From NCBI GenBank assembly GCA_032158295.1, contig CM063246.1:9921608-9985607 (forward strand): DNA of 64,000 nt, read 5' to 3'. Shown in pieces: positions 26,959-38,510 of the stretch. The DNA is from Pycnopodia helianthoides. Its lineage: Eukaryota; Echinodermata; Asteroidea; Forcipulatida; Asteriidae. The first letter of the stretch is position 1; every line of letters begins with the position of its first letter. The position numbers and the translations under genes were made by a program. The notes beneath the pieces are model-generated. The model was not told where the DNA came from. It saw only the letters and a program-made list of their open reading frames with translations, and ran no database searches.

Positions 26959-29410
26959 CTAATAAAGGATCTGGAGGTATCACGGCAAAAATACATCAAC
27001 AATCAGTGTGTAACTCTGCTGATGCAATACAGCACCACGATTTCATTCCCATTAATCTTATTAATATTAATTAGCGAAGATTATGTAATTATGCTAGACG
27101 CAGTTAACGCGTTTTTATTGATAAATAGTAGTACTTAAATGTTCTTACTATTTTTGAATGTACTTTTATGTGAAAATTAAAAAAACTGTGATCGTATAAA
27201 AATAAGAATTCTTTGAAACAGCTTAACTGCTGCTGAAGTATCAAGGAAAGTTTTGCTGCAATGGATGGATACATGAGACCGGAAAACATGCTCATCAGAG
27301 TGTGTGAACGGAAGTAGTCTGTTGACATTAATCAATGATTTGTATTAATCGACATTTTGACTGCATTTTGTAAATAAGTTTATTTATTAATTAGTTGAAC
27401 ATTACTGAGTATAGTGGATGTAAAAATAGATGAAAAACATGCTATTTTGGACTCAAAGATTATCAAGATCCATAATTTCGCTGTTTATCAGCTACACATA
27501 TCATTATGTAGTTTTCAGTCCTTTTTACATTTATATCTTAACCTTTCTTACATTTCTTTAAACCAATGGAGTCCTAGCAAAAATTCCTCTGAAAAAAATG
27601 TATCTGCAAAATTCATACGTCAAAAAAGATATCAAAATGCATGTCACAATAGCTAAAAAAAATTTAAACACGCACAGATCACATTGTATCTCTATGCTCA
27701 CAATTAATCTTTAATGTGGTTGTTTGAAAAGTTTAGTTTCATAAAAAAAATCAATGAGTGTACAATTGAAAGTCTAAATTGATGCCAATTTAAAACTGTG
27801 GTTTCTGTTTGCATTTTCTCTATGCAAACCCCCCCCCCTCTCAGCACTCTTAATAAACCGTTGACTATTTTGTTGAAGAATCTGACATGGAAGTTAAAAC
27901 AACTATACATTGCCTGCGTGTAAATATACAAATAGTTTTAAAAACATTGAAATTGCTACGCGTATAGCTTATAAAACGTGTATCAATTTAAGGTGTAACA
28001 TTTGTAATTGTTTAACTTAATGATTTCAACTTAGGGGAAGGAGGGTACCAGACGGGCACAGATACCAATTGGGGGGGGGGGGGGGGCACGTGTCACCCCT
28101 TGTCCCCCTTACGCCACTTGTTGTTGTAATTAGGGCCCAATTTTGTAAAACTGGTGAAGCAGACAACATTGCTTTAAGATATTATACAGGATTTATAGAG
28201 CTGACAAAATATTTGCAAAGTGTTCATGTTTTTTTCTGCACTAATAATATACATAAAACAATACACTTTGGACGTCAGTTTTGTGAGTCAAGAGAAAATA
28301 GTTAAAAACTGTACATAATTTTTAGCATGTAAACACAGTGTCCTTAATTTTGGTTCTAACAACAGAAATAAGTTGTTCCGGTTGTTGATTTTTTTTAAAA
28401 GGTTTTCAACACAATAATTTTGAATATGACTGCATTTCAGAGAGATTTCACAGAAAAACTGGGTCTAGTATGAACTTCTTAATCAGTATAAGCTTAAAAC
28501 GATTGTTTTTTATCCTTACCAATCCTGTATAACTGTATATCAATTCTGTATCAACCTTAATTAGCAAAATGTCTGCCTAGCAAAAGGAAACAGGGGACCA
28601 TCAAAATGCGTACACAATACAACGTATTTTGGCTGGTAACCACCATCGTGGTATTAAAGTGAAATTGTTTAGTGTAAGTAGGTCAGTGATATGGAACCGA
28701 CGTTTCTAGTATGCGAAGCCGAAGAGAGCAGCCATTTCAAAATTTCATCGTATTTTCAAAAGTTCTTGGTTGTTTTATAGTCTTAATATTTAAGAGTCCT
28801 TCTTTGACACATTCTTGTGGTGATATTCCTGTCATATAACAGCATCTGCAATTCATATTTGTTTGAACCATTTGGAATCTTAGCAAAAATGCCGTTGAAA
28901 ATGTATCTTCAAAATTCGGAAGTTATGTATACGCAAAATTAAATAAAAATTCAATGTCAATCAAAATATATCTCTATGCTCAACAGTTGTTCTTTAATGT
29001 GTTTTTTTGAAATTTTGATTTGTTAAGAGTCAATGAGTATCCAATTGAGTTTCTGATTTGGTGTCAATTTTATTCATTTTTCTTAAGCATGCCGCTTTTC
29101 AACACTCTTATACCGTTCACTATATCTTTAATAAGTATCCGACAAATAAACATTGTCTGCGTGTAAATAGAAAAAAGTCTTTTAACATTGAAATCACTAT
29201 GGCTTATAACATTTCACCATTTATTCTGGTAAATGTGCAACTCAATAGACCAGATTTCGGGGGTGGAGGGCACCCGGGGGCACAGATAATCAGTTGTTGG
29301 ATGAGGGGACTTGGTTACATCACAGTCTTTATTTAGAGTCCTTCTTTGACACGTTTTTATCGTAATATTTCTGTCATAACACTATGTATACATTATTCAA
29401 GTAATTTGTT

Positions 29411-29585
29411 CTTGCCATATTTTGGCTGGAATCTGCCCTCCTGATTGGCACCAATACGGCGAGTCTTGTTACTTCGTTATAACTGACGATCACATCCCCG
29501 ATATCACTCCTGCAATCTACTGGAACAAGATGGAGGGAAGATGGTTCATCCAGCAAGCTGTGAGACTCATAAGGAAACGGCAATA
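29411..29585 (+). pseudogene. Internally deleted copy of the C-type lectin
   Basis: The frame reads HILAGICPPDWHQYGESCYF, nearly identical to the start of the mature lectin at 25092. It then jumps within a few codons to a segment (ITPAIYWNKM) whose DNA matches 25686-25730 downstream of the functional stop. The whole CTLD middle is missing and the signal-peptide region is frameshifted. The duplication therefore included sequence 3' of the present stop codon. No plausible function. Confidence 0.7.
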
Positions 29586-30580
29586 AAAGATGCTACTTTC
29601 GCATGTTATTTCTTTGGGAATTTTTTTTTTTTTATATAGTCTAAAAAATTAGAAAAATTTATCAAAAGGAAGGCTATGAAAAATATTCATTCATTTTCAT
29701 GCCAAAAAATATAAACCAAACCGATTTTTCAAAAAAAAAATAGTCTGGCACCCACTTTCAATAATGAGGCTACAGCAGTATTCACATTTGTTGTGTTTGA
29801 CTTTTGTACCATGACTTTGTTGAATATGGAGACAGCTTGATAAAGGTCTATTGTTCTTCTATTGTTCTCAGATGTTTTGTTCTTCTCTCTACTCCTTTTT
29901 CCCTCTCACTCTTCTCATTAAAACTCAATTATTCCTCAGTTTCGTTATTCCGGTGCAATTCATCTCTTGATGGTCTCATGGACCAGAAGGAAAGTCAGCT
30001 AATTGCAGTTTTAAGAACTTAGGCGTACGTTTTCAAACCAGTACCGCTTTCTATGCACAAGGCTTAATTGCAAATGCTATACCATTTTCCCTTCTGAAAT
30101 TAATGTAGAGATGCTAATTGATACATTAATTAAACATGTTTAATTCAATCTTGATTCTACAGAGTCAACACGAGGACATTGCGGGTTGTTTTTTTCGAAA
30201 CTCACTGGCCCAACTAATTATGCAAGCCTGGAGCCCCCTAACATTTTATAATCCTTTTTAAAGTCAACATGTCGAAGTTACAGAAAAAACTTGTCAAATT
30301 TTGGTCCAGCGACTGCTTTGCAGATTGTCCTCCCTCCCTCTCCCTACCAAAAGCAGGCCTGGAAATGCCACAGAGGCAATGACCTCTCTTGTTCTGGTCT
30401 TGGCCTCGGTGCCTCTTCGAAAGAATCCCACAGCCTTTCAGATTTTCCAATTGAAGCTTAGTATTGTTCCCTTTGCAAAATGGAAACGGTTTTGCCCTCT
30501 CAAACATGACATTCCAGGCCTACAAGTGTTGCTTGATGACTTCCCCTTTAGCCATCACACTTAAAGTACCTCTCACAGTA

Positions 30581-31621
30581 TCAAGATGCAAGCTGGAAAT
30601 TAGTGAGGTATGCACAAGCTTTAAACACTTGTTCGTACAGGTCAACATTAGACGGTTCAACTTGTTGCTTTAAATAACGAAACTGTCTGATCCTATTCAA
30701 AGTTGTGCTGACGTGATGCGCTGCCCTTGTTGGTTTTCCCGCGAGTAGCTGGTTCTTGTCTACGATCACGGCTGGTGTTTCTTCACCTGGTAACTTTCCC
30801 ACTGTTTCATCCTGATCGTGGTTAACCGTGACTTGTGGGCTTTCAAACTGAGAACAGTCCCGGTTCGAATCTTTGGACGTGCTTGATGACACGACCTCCA
30901 CAGAAGCAGAGCCTCTCAAACTGCCTAAAACGCTAGTCACCGCTCCATTATTACTAATTCCAACGCAGAGTAACCTCCGTTTCTGCGGACTGTCCCCGTT
31001 GGGTTCAGAGTCCCCGCTGGGTTCAGATGTTCTCCCTTTCAGCAGAAGTGCCGTACAATCGATGACTATAAATGTTTCCAACTTTTCAACATTTCTGGCG
31101 TTTGGCTTCATCACTGTCTTGCCGAAGTCGTCCAGCATGTTGCTGACAAAGACAGCCCAAGAGGCGAAGATGACGCTGAATGTGGGCCTGGTGATGCCAA
31201 ATCGCAACGCCATGTCACTGGCTAGGTTTCCCGTCTTGATCGTGACCAGAAACATGAAGAACTCCTCCTGCGAGGTCAAAGTTCGTTTGGCGGGGTTTGA
31301 CAGCGTGTCGCGAGCTGGTTTCTCCGCTGAAGAACATTTTGAATTGGGTTTCAGATAGTCGTGCAAAACTTCGAAGACCGCGTAATTAGGAAGGCCAGTA
31401 TACCTCTCGAAGGCCCTGTCGTCGTATTTGATGTTGGGAAGGCTGAGTAGCTTGTGGGTCTTGCAAGCCTCCCGGTACAGAAAGGCTTCTTTTTTGGTCT
31501 GATGATAACCTTTCCAGAATTCTTCCTCCTCTGTTGCCTCCGGCTGTTGTCCGGTGTTTGTCTTAGGAGTGCACGGAGGCTCATCTTCCTCGGTTGGATG
31601 ACCGTCTGCTTCATCGGAGTT
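30581..31621 (-). CDS. Transposase-derived terminal exon: HTH_Tnp_4 plus collapsed DDE_Tnp_4 core
   Basis: The exon opens after TTTTTCAG (phase 0) and encodes 346 residues to a TAG/TAA-type stop, uninterrupted. Order: acidic N-terminus, EEFWKGYHQTKKEA, RYTGLPNYAVFEVLHDYL, a helix-turn-helix block (LTSQEEFFMFLVTIKTGNLA to FASWAVFVSNMLDDF), then FIVIDCTALL, which holds the first catalytic Asp of DDE_Tnp_4. The stretch that should carry the second Asp is replaced by a Ser/Asp-rich linker, and the C-terminal HVERAIxRIK helix reads HVSTTLNRIRQF, losing the catalytic Glu. It ends ACAYLTNFQLAS. It is therefore predicted to be catalytically dead but with an intact ORF. The upstream exons should carry a THAP domain; candidates are the minus-strand THAP exons at 43065-51211. 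The plus-strand frame at 30873-31358 is a shadow. Confidence 0.78.
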   Translation of the reverse strand, partial: NSDEADGHPTEEDEPPCTPKTNTGQQPEATEEEEFWKGYHQTKKEAFLYREACKTHKLLSLPNIKYDDRAFERYTGLPNYAVFEVLHDYLKPNSKCSSAEKPARDTLSNPAKRTLTSQEEFFMFLVTIKTGNLASDMALRFGITRPTFSVIFASWAVFVSNMLDDFGKTVMKPNARNVEKLETFIVIDCTALLLKGRTSEPSGDSEPNGDSPQKRRLLCVGISNNGAVTSVLGSLRGSASVEVVSSSTSKDSNRDCSQFESPQVTVNHDQDETVGKLPGEETPAVIVDKNQLLAGKPTRAAHHVSTTLNRIRQFRYLKQQVEPSNVDLYEQVFKACAYLTNFQLAS

Positions 31622-32621
31622 CTGAAAAACATGATTAATTTGCAAAATGTAAGTATCATTTCAACAACATTTCAAAAAAGAGACAGCGGTTTCACACATT
31701 TTGCTGAAAAAGAATCATCAACTTGTGCTAGGATAAACTAATGAACAACAAGAAGGAAAAACATTGCACCAAAAAGAATAACAATTTACACAAATTGCAA
31801 TTCAGCTTTCAGAGCCAGAATTAAATAATGTTATTGTTCAGTTGTTGTTGTTGTTGTTGTTTTGGTTTTTGCATAGTACTAAAGGTTATGTCTTTTGACA
31901 TTTTCGAAACTGTGTACCAGAATTGTCCAAGCTTCAAGCCTTTCGCTGATCATGGAAGCATGGGTGTCGCAAACAGCTTGACTGTTTTTCAAGAAATATA
32001 TAAGTGTTTTAAAAACTCGGCACACCCACATTTAAGCAGATTGTGCAATATTTTATTTTTCATGGAGTGACTCTAGTTTATTTGATGTCTAATTATAACA
32101 GGCTGAGCGAGGCTAAGACGGGAGGAAATGCTCTCTTTTTTTTGATGGCGAAGCCTCTGTCCGACCCCGAGAGGGCCGGCGGGAATAGCTACTAATGTCG
32201 TGGATTTTTGAAGAAAATATTAAAATTATGAAACAATTGTCAACATTTATAATTATCAAACTATCACATCGGTTTTTTAGTATTAAGTTTAAATTGCGAA
32301 CATTCTGGAAATCAAAGGCCGCTATTTTACTAATCAAACAATACTCTGATACAGATTCTATCGAGATGAGGAATTTTCTTCCCAGGCAGTGTACACACAC
32401 ACACACACACACGGAGGGGCAGCGACGTCAAAGAGCTCGAGATCGAGATGGTTAGAGGATCGATTATGCCGTTGAGGGCGCTCTCCAAATATTGACTGCT
32501 AAAATGAAGTGCTTTGGTATCGAGATCTGGGAGTCGTTGTGTTGTGTGTGTACTCGCATTGATTTTGCCGAAGAACGCACTGGCCACCGTTACCCCAAAT
32601 AAAGTCCATAAATTTCCACAA
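31622..32621. other. One-kilobase gap between the minus-strand transposase exon and the plus-strand THAP gene
   Basis: It begins with the acceptor of the minus exon and ends at the ATG of the plus-strand gene, so the plus gene's promoter presumably lies here. It includes a GTT-rich run (31841-31862) and an (AC)n microsatellite (32392-32412). No further exon seen. Confidence 0.6.
32392..32412. repeat. (AC)n microsatellite
   Basis: An uninterrupted run of about ten AC dinucleotides after TGT, 210 bp upstream of the THAP gene start. Confidence 0.9.
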
Positions 32622-32969
32622 ATGCCAGCAAGGTGTATAGTTGCAGGGTGCAACAACACCACCAAAGACGGCGTGAGCCTGCACAAGTTCCCGTCCGATG
32701 TAAAATCTCGACGCATATGGACAGCCAAAGTCAAGAACACCCGGGCAAAATGGTCGGGGCCCTCGGACCACTCCATGATTTGCAGTGCGCACTTTGAACC
32801 ACATTGCTTTCATTCAGCGTCTGGGTTCTACAACCAGTTTGACTTGAAGATCAAACCAATGCTTTTACAAGATGCCACGCCAACTATATTTCCATTGACA
32901 AGGAGTAAGAAGGCTGCAAAACGTTCAGAGAGACAGAGAGGGGCGTTTACTAAACGGGAACAAATTAGG
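32622..32969 (+). CDS. THAP-domain first exon of plus-strand gene A
   Basis: From the ATG at 32622 the exon encodes 116 residues and ends in phase 0 at a GTAATT donor. It begins MPARCIVAGCNNTTKDGVSL, with the first two zinc ligands Cys5 and Cys10. Then come HKFPSD, the invariant-type Trp (RRIWTAK), and CSAHFEPHCF, giving the C-x2-H pair of the C2CH finger, and finally PTIFPL, equivalent to the AVPTIF box. A basic tail follows (RSKKAAKRSERQRG). THAP domains are DNA-binding zinc fingers of P-element-type transposases and host regulators. The closest relative in the window is the minus-strand exon at 44352-44696. The minus-strand frames here are shadows. Confidence 0.9.
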
Positions 32970-33167
32970 GTAATTATTGTTTACACTTTAAAATCTCTGT
33001 CTGTCCATGTCATTGTCACTTTATCAGTATAATCAGTTATCACTGCTTAGCACAGTATTGTGTTCAGTGGTGTTAGGGCAGTCTCATCACTCCGGCATAC
33101 ATATCCATACATAGTCATTACTCGACTCATTGTCAGATTGTCATTGTCTTTGATGAAAGGAAGGAAT

Positions 33168-33615
33168 GTGGTCACTTCGTACCCAAGTCACTTCGTACCG
33201 AGTCACTTCGTACCAAAGTCAAGTCATACGCATTATGATGTGACTTGGGTACGATTGTTAACCACCCTTCGTGTATTAAAAGTCAAATTGTCCCATTATT
33301 ACAACTCTATTCAGATGGGCAAGTGTCGCTGGTTTTTAATACTTAGTAAATAGGCATTTTAATTAGGAATACCACATAGTTTAATTTATAATTAGCCTTT
33401 TTTTTGTAAACCCGAATTTGGCATTTACAAACAAACAACGTTAATAATTACGCACGCCTGTGATACACAAGTCTTTTCTCCGGAAAGGTCTTTTGTCCAG
33501 TTCGACTGTCCAGCGGGCTGGCCACATATGACTCGGACAATTGAGGTACAAAGTGACTTAAGTATGAAGTGATCTGGGTATGATATTTTGGGTACATAGT
33601 GACCGACATCAGATT
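33168..33615. repeat. Element with GTACCCAAGTCACTTC subrepeats, copy 1
   Basis: Three direct copies of CACTTCGTACC with spacer AAGT start the element. It continues through GACTTGGGTACGATTGTTA and ACTCGGACAATTGAGGTAC, and ends with inverted forms of the starting word (TGGGTACATAGTGAC). A similar element lies at 42486-42925. No ORF. Confidence 0.65.
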
Positions 33616-34316
33616 CATAGCTAGCATCAACTATATTATTTATATTTGCACATTCTTCTTCATGTCCATACTTTCGATGGGTCCACAATTAACAACTATA
33701 ATCCATCATAATCATATGCAGGGCTCGCCCTTAACACTAGCCCGGCGTACATTGTCTAGTAAAAAATGCTATGGGCTAGTAAACACCACTTCTCAACTTG
33801 CCCTGTGGACTACTAAGAACTGTGCAACCTACTTGTTTAAGTGCTCATTTCTTCCTTTTCAATTGTGAATAATTAATGTGTTGATCGTTATTGAGTGTGT
33901 GAATATAACTTCATTTGATCATTAAACTTGTTGTGATCGTTAACATTAACACATCAGAACATTACATTTATGGCAATTCCTGTTTAAAATCTGGGCTACT
34001 AAAACTTCCTGGGGGCAAGTAAAATGCACAGTTTACTGGTCCGGCGGGCTACTTGACAAAAAGCTTAAGCGCAAGGCCTGATATGGATAGGTGACATTAT
34101 TCCTGAAAATAAAAAGCCGATCCATGCTTCTGTACTGTAGTACTAGTAAACATCTTGTACCGATTGATGTGCACAATTGCAAAATAATCAAGGCAACTCT
34201 GATGTGCTTTTATGTCAACTGAAGCAAAAAATTTAATTAGTCTGGTATCCATACTACATTACTTTCTTATAGAAAATGAAGGAATTGATACTGTACTTGG
34301 TTATATTAGTCTTTAT

Positions 34317-34546
34317 TTAACCCTCTTGCTGTCTGACCTTTCAATACCATTCACTGTGGTTTTGAATGATAGATAAACTATGCCAGCCTGCAATGTGATA
34401 CCATGCGGGAATGCATGTACACAGTACACAGTTAGTTCTGTGCACAGTTGTGCCACCGTACACAACCTTGGCAGTCGAATGGTTTCAAATGGTTGGTCAA
34501 CTCACTGGAAAATGTTGCCAAGAGTCACTGACAGTAGGAGGGTTAT
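34317..34546. mobile_element. TTAA MITE, TTAACCCTCTTGCTGTC family, copy 2
   Basis: Starts TTAACCCTCTTGCTGTC and ends GACAGTAGGAGGGTTA. It is nearly identical to 36159-36388 along its length, so the insertions are fairly young. It lies in intron 1 of gene A. Confidence 0.85.
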
Positions 34547-34673
34547 TGTAAGTAATCGATACCCATTACAAACTTGCTACAAATATTGTGGATGGGCAAT
34601 ACGCATGCACACAAGTTTCCCCTTCTTCATTCTGCCAATGAAATTCTGATTCTCCTCAGTTTATTGGTTGTAG

Positions 34674-34760
34674 GAACTCCAACAAGCCCTTGATGAGGAG
34701 AGCCCTCAGTTGTTCAGTGCAAGACGTGAACTTCACACCTGCCGCTCTCAAAGCAGACTG
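34674..34760 (+). CDS. Gene A exon 2
   Basis: An 87-bp, phase-0 exon bounded by TTGTAG and GTGAGA. It encodes 29 residues starting ELQQALDEESPQLFSARREL and ending SQSRL, a charged, probably helical linker with no recognised domain. The call rests on splice-site quality, open frame and matching phase with its neighbours. Confidence 0.6.
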
Positions 34761-35283
34761 GTGAGAAATAAGCGTCTTGCTCTAACCAATCCTTCCAAAT
34801 CCTTCTTTGCCTCCGATTCAAATGTTTTAATTGATTTCTAATCTAACGGGGGACAAAATAATTTTGCAGAATGCTTACCATTACCATCTTTATAACGAGT
34901 AATCATTCGGATAGAAATAACACCAATTTTTTTTTTGGGGGGGGGGTCATTACCAAACGATGACCTGACCTTTATTGGAAGAAAACTTTTCTCTTGGAGT
35001 CGAGCAATCCCCTGTTTTTTTTTTTTTTTAGTGAATTGTTTCCCCCTGCTTTTTAACATACAAATGTACTCTACTAAATTAAATATATACATTTATATAC
35101 ATGTGTGTAAGTTTTGAGGCATAACTAGTTATTTAGTGCTTTGTAGAAGAAAAAAATTCCATAACAAGAGTGATAACTTTTCAATCCAAAACAGTAAAAG
35201 CAACTTTTGTGATGCGTTTTTTAATTACAGCTTTTAATAGTAAGTTTTACAGTTTTTGACAACTGTTAATTGCTTTATTGCAG

Positions 35284-35355
35284 GGTGGACAAAATGATGG
35301 AAAGTCAGTGAAATCCATCGACGTGAAAACGGAGGATTCAGTCAGCCATGTAACA
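35284..35355 (+). CDS. Gene A exon 3
   Basis: A 72-bp, phase-0 exon bounded by TTGCAG and GTAAGT. It encodes 24 residues beginning GGQNDGKSVKSIDVKTEDS. The VKTE tetrapeptide fits the SUMO-conjugation consensus. Linker exon; no domain. Confidence 0.6.
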
Positions 35356-35539
35356 GTAAGTACTCAATGTGTATTGTACAAGTTTCTTCTCCTGTGTACC
35401 GGGTGATTATTAGAGTATAAACTGTATAATCAGTGAGCTTCTAGAACACCTCCTGTACACAGGTACCACAGACTTCCACAAAGTACCATACCATCTAGGC
35501 TAGCATTCGGTGCATGGGTTCTTCTGTTTGTACATCTGG

Positions 35540-35672
35540 CAGAAATCAGCAGGATACCAGTTACAAATTGTGCATGTGACATAGCAGTTTGGCTGGTAAC
35601 CTTATTCTGGTAATCATAATTTTGTTGTGCTTAGCTACTTGTGCTTTTAAGCAGCTCTATGAAATTGGGCCC
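35540..35672. mobile_element. Truncated GGGCCCAATTT-type MITE
   Basis: Its right end GCAGCTCTATGAAATTGGGC and the interior words GATACCAGTTACAAATTG and TGTGACATAGCAGTTTGGC are recognisable, but the left terminus is missing. It lies just upstream of gene A exon 4. Confidence 0.55.
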
Positions 35673-35754
35673 TGGTACTATGTGAAGCCCCAATGGCATG
35701 TGTACCGAGGACTTAATATTATTGCAAATTATTATTTATCTTTTCAATGTGCAG

Positions 35755-36134
35755 CGTGATGGTCGACCCAGGACATTAAAGAAAGATGTATGTGCTGCAT
35801 TTGGATGTTCACATAAGAGGCACCAAACTCTCTGTGCACTCCATAGCTTCCCAAGAGACACCGAAGTAAACACGAAGTGGATCGAAGCTTCAAGATGCAA
35901 CCTGTGCAAAGACGGCAAGACCAAGAAGAAGAACTTTTCAAGTCGGAATTTGAGACTCTGCGGGTGTCATTTCGTAAGGAAGCCACATCCCAGATCGTCA
36001 ATCCCACGGTTGAAAAATATTGTGCCCACCGTGTTAACTTTCTCTCAGATGACTCGAAAGCTGCCAGTTTTAAGCCTGTGAAGAGAATCCCCATCATGTC
36101 TACAACGCCCAATGAGAAACTAACACCTCCAACG
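35755..36134 (+). CDS. Gene A exon 4: second, divergent THAP domain, with an apparent frameshift
   Basis: The exon opens after AATGTGCAG in phase 0 and encodes RDGRPRTLKKDVCAAFGCSH, then HSFPRD, KWIEAS and LRLCGCHFVRKP: a C2CH THAP-like finger distinct from exon 1. In this frame a stop comes at 36079. The next frame stays open to the GTACGT donor at 36135 and carries SKAASFKPVKRIPI, which lines up with the KPVSKRSP tail of the paralogous exon at 52896-53870. The exon is 380 bp, one short of a multiple of three, while all other exons here are phase 0. A single-base deletion around 36030 (real or an assembly error) is the simplest explanation. Confidence 0.75.
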
Positions 36135-36158
36135 GTACGTAAACTCATATCACCTGTT

Positions 36159-36388
36159 TTAACCCTCTTGCTGTCTGACCATTCAATACCATTCACTGTG
36201 GTTTTGAATGATAGATAAACTATGCCAGCCTGCAATATGATACCATGAGGGAATGCATGTACACAGTACACAGTTAGTTCTGTGCACAGTTGTGCCACCG
36301 TACACAACCTTTGCAGTCGAATGGTTTCAAATGGTTGGTCAACTCACTGGAAAATGTTGCCAAGAGTCACTGACAGTAGGAGGGTTAA
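36159..36388. mobile_element. TTAA MITE, TTAACCCTCTTGCTGTC family, copy 3
   Basis: Complete element with TTAA at both edges, inserted only about 25 bp beyond the splice donor of gene A exon 4. Inverted ends AACCCTCTTGCTGTC and GACAGTAGGAGGGTT. Confidence 0.85.
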
Positions 36389-36728
36389 CAAGACCAATGA
36401 TTGGATCAATTAGAATCCAGTAGCATATGGGAGTTCTAATATTACCCAAATCAAAGCTAAAATGTAAATGAATTTTTGTTGTTGCTATAAGTATATACAT
36501 GTATTTATAACCCAAAATATGAAAATGATTTCTTCCATGTGCTCTATCAGTTCTCGTCGCCCATGGACCATTACATTAGATGTTGGATCTAGCTCTAAAA
36601 ACCTTAACCCCAAACTGAAAATGTTCAGTTTTTGTCTTCTAATAAATTATGATATATTTTATCTGAATGGCTGATCCTTTAAAACAAACTGAATCTCAAA
36701 TTGTCAATTATTTTTTTTTCCTCCACAG

Positions 36729-37773
36729 ATTAAGAGCCTTCCTGACTTTTATCAAACAGTGAAACATTTTCTGTCGAAGGAAGCCTATGACGGTGTGGAC
36801 TCATGCGCCCCAGGTTTTTGGAACAATTATCACCAACTTAAAAAAGAAGTAATGATGCTAAGAGCAATATGCAATTCCACCAAGGTATTATCACTTCAGA
36901 ACATCAAAGGAAATGACAGTGTCTTCGAAACGTACACCGGCCTCCCCAACTACGCAACTTTCGAAGCCCTCTGCGGATTTTTGGCGATGAATGCCAAGAG
37001 TCTTCGGCGCACCAGAGTGGGTATAGCATTCGGCGAGTTGACAATCACCGACACAACCGATGTAAAGCGACACACCTTGACAACCGAGGACCAGTTGTTC
37101 TTGTTCCTTGTCGGGGTTAGAACTGGTACTTCCTGCAAGGATCTTGCCATCCGATTCAGCATCAGCGAGCCCTTGGTCGATATCATCATATCCTCATGGT
37201 CGGTCTTTCTTAGTGAAACTCTGGATGAGTTCTACATGACGATGGCACCATCAGCAACTGCACCCTCAGGAAGGCACACCACCACCAAAGATGCCAAGAT
37301 CAACGTTGCGGTGGATTATACGGCTCTATTTAGTCAATCTCCAGAGTTGCTGACAACCCAGAAGGATGGTACGAATTCTAACCGACGATTAATAGCAGTT
37401 GGCTTCAGCAGCACTGGTGTGGTGACAAGTGTACTCAGCACTTTAAGAGGGCATGCTTTTGCAAGGGTTTCAACCAAAGACAGTGCCTCTATTACACCCC
37501 CATCAAAGGGGCATGCCATGCAGGAGCAAGGGACTCAAATTGGGACAAGCTTACCGAAGTCGGGGGCGTTTCTACTCATGTCGTCTCAACGGACTTGAGT
37601 AAGAGTCACATGACGCTCATGTCCACTCATGAAGTGTTTCATGTCGAGAGAGCTCTGAATGAATCAAGCAGTTCCGTTACTTACAGCAGCAAGTGGAACC
37701 GCCCCTGGTTGATACGTATGAACGAGTGTTTAAAGCTTGTGCATATCTCATTAACTTCCAGAGTGTCTCATGA
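36729..37773 (+). CDS. Gene A exon 5: HTH_Tnp_4 plus degenerate DDE_Tnp_4, frameshifted
   Basis: The exon opens after CTCCACAG in phase 0 (IKSLPDFYQTVKHFLSKEAY). It contains GFWNNYHQLKKEV, TYTGLPNYATFEALCGFL, the HTH block (LTTEDQLFLFLVGVRTG to SSWSVFLSETLDEF) and INVAVDYTALFS with the first catalytic Asp, then RLIAVGFSSTGVVTSVLSTL. The first frame stops at 37596. Continuation is found in the other frames: THEVFHVERALN, which keeps the catalytic Glu, then IKQFRYLQQQVEPP and the family ending ACAYLINFQSVS with TGA at 37771. Two steps of one missing base each are needed (about 37450-37560 and about 37661). This is either a decaying copy or a sequence with indel errors. The second catalytic Asp cannot be placed. 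Confidence 0.75.
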
Positions 37774-37904
37774 TGCGTACATGTGGCACAAAAATTTACC
37801 ATTATTTTAGCACATTGGTACAGAGGGTCACGAGTTCTAGTCAAGTTTTCTTCGTTCAACCCAAAATTATTTTAAAAGTTTTTTCATGTCAGTTTCCTTT
37901 GTGG

Positions 37905-38083
37905 TTTATTACTTGATTTCATGCAAATGTGTAATCGGTTTTTCACTATTTTCTCGTGGCCCAGATGCCGATTGGTCTCAAACTTCTACAGGTTTGTCAG
38001 TTTATGTATATGGTGGATAACATCAAGTGCTTACACTGCCAGCAACTGTTTTGTAGCAAAAACCAATTCTGTCATGTTCCTTT
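37905..38083. mobile_element. Partial TTAA MITE, AGGAACATTACAG family, copy 3
   Basis: The right half only: TTCATGCAAATGTGTAATCG, GTTTGTCAGTTTATGTATA and the end CCAATTCTGTCATGTTCCTT. The left end is missing. It starts about 130 bp after the stop of gene A. Confidence 0.7.
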
Positions 38084-38510
38084 AATTCGGAGGTCACAGG
38101 TTCAAGTCCCGCTCTAGACTTACCGTCTTTTGTGTATTATCTTCAATTAAACTTGAATCCTTGAATCTGATTGGTTGATTCTCAACAAGAGTGTGAGAAA
38201 GCTATATTATTTCATGGCCCATATCAGACCCTTTTCTACAACGCGCTGTTCTAACCCCCACTATTGCACTATTTAATTTTGTGTCAGGTTTTCTTGAAGA
38301 TAACTTCAGCCTCATTGGATATTGGATGCAGAAGCGCTATATTTTTCCATGCTCCACTTGCGCTTGTGTGACAACTACATTTAATAACATACTGCTTCTA
38401 GAAATTGATAAACCATCACATGCGTCTGATTTGTCATCATTTATATTATGTTCATCCAAATTTTATTTCAGCACTTGTATGCCTGACTGGTTACTTATTC
38501 CTCAGACTTA

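Larger units (their letters stand above)
25590..30580. other. Stretch downstream of the lectin gene with duplicated, decayed lectin sequence
   Basis: No intact gene. It contains two lectin relics (26031-26110 and 29411-29585) and a TTAA MITE (26609-26958). Duplicated flanking tracts are also visible: 27480-27960 resembles 28850-29200 (shared words include TCTCTATGCTCA and TGCGTGTAAAT), and 24480-24830 resembles 29985-30150 (shared TCAGCTAATTGCAGTTTTA and GAGATGCTAATT). The tail 30340-30520 carries a repeat seen also at 5985-6060. Confidence 0.6.

Noticed and set aside
30873..31358. 161-codon plus-strand frame
   Set aside because: Complementary to the transposase-derived minus exon; no independent domain.
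35744..36307. 187-codon minus-strand frame
   Set aside because: Antisense to gene A exon 4 and then through a TTAA MITE.
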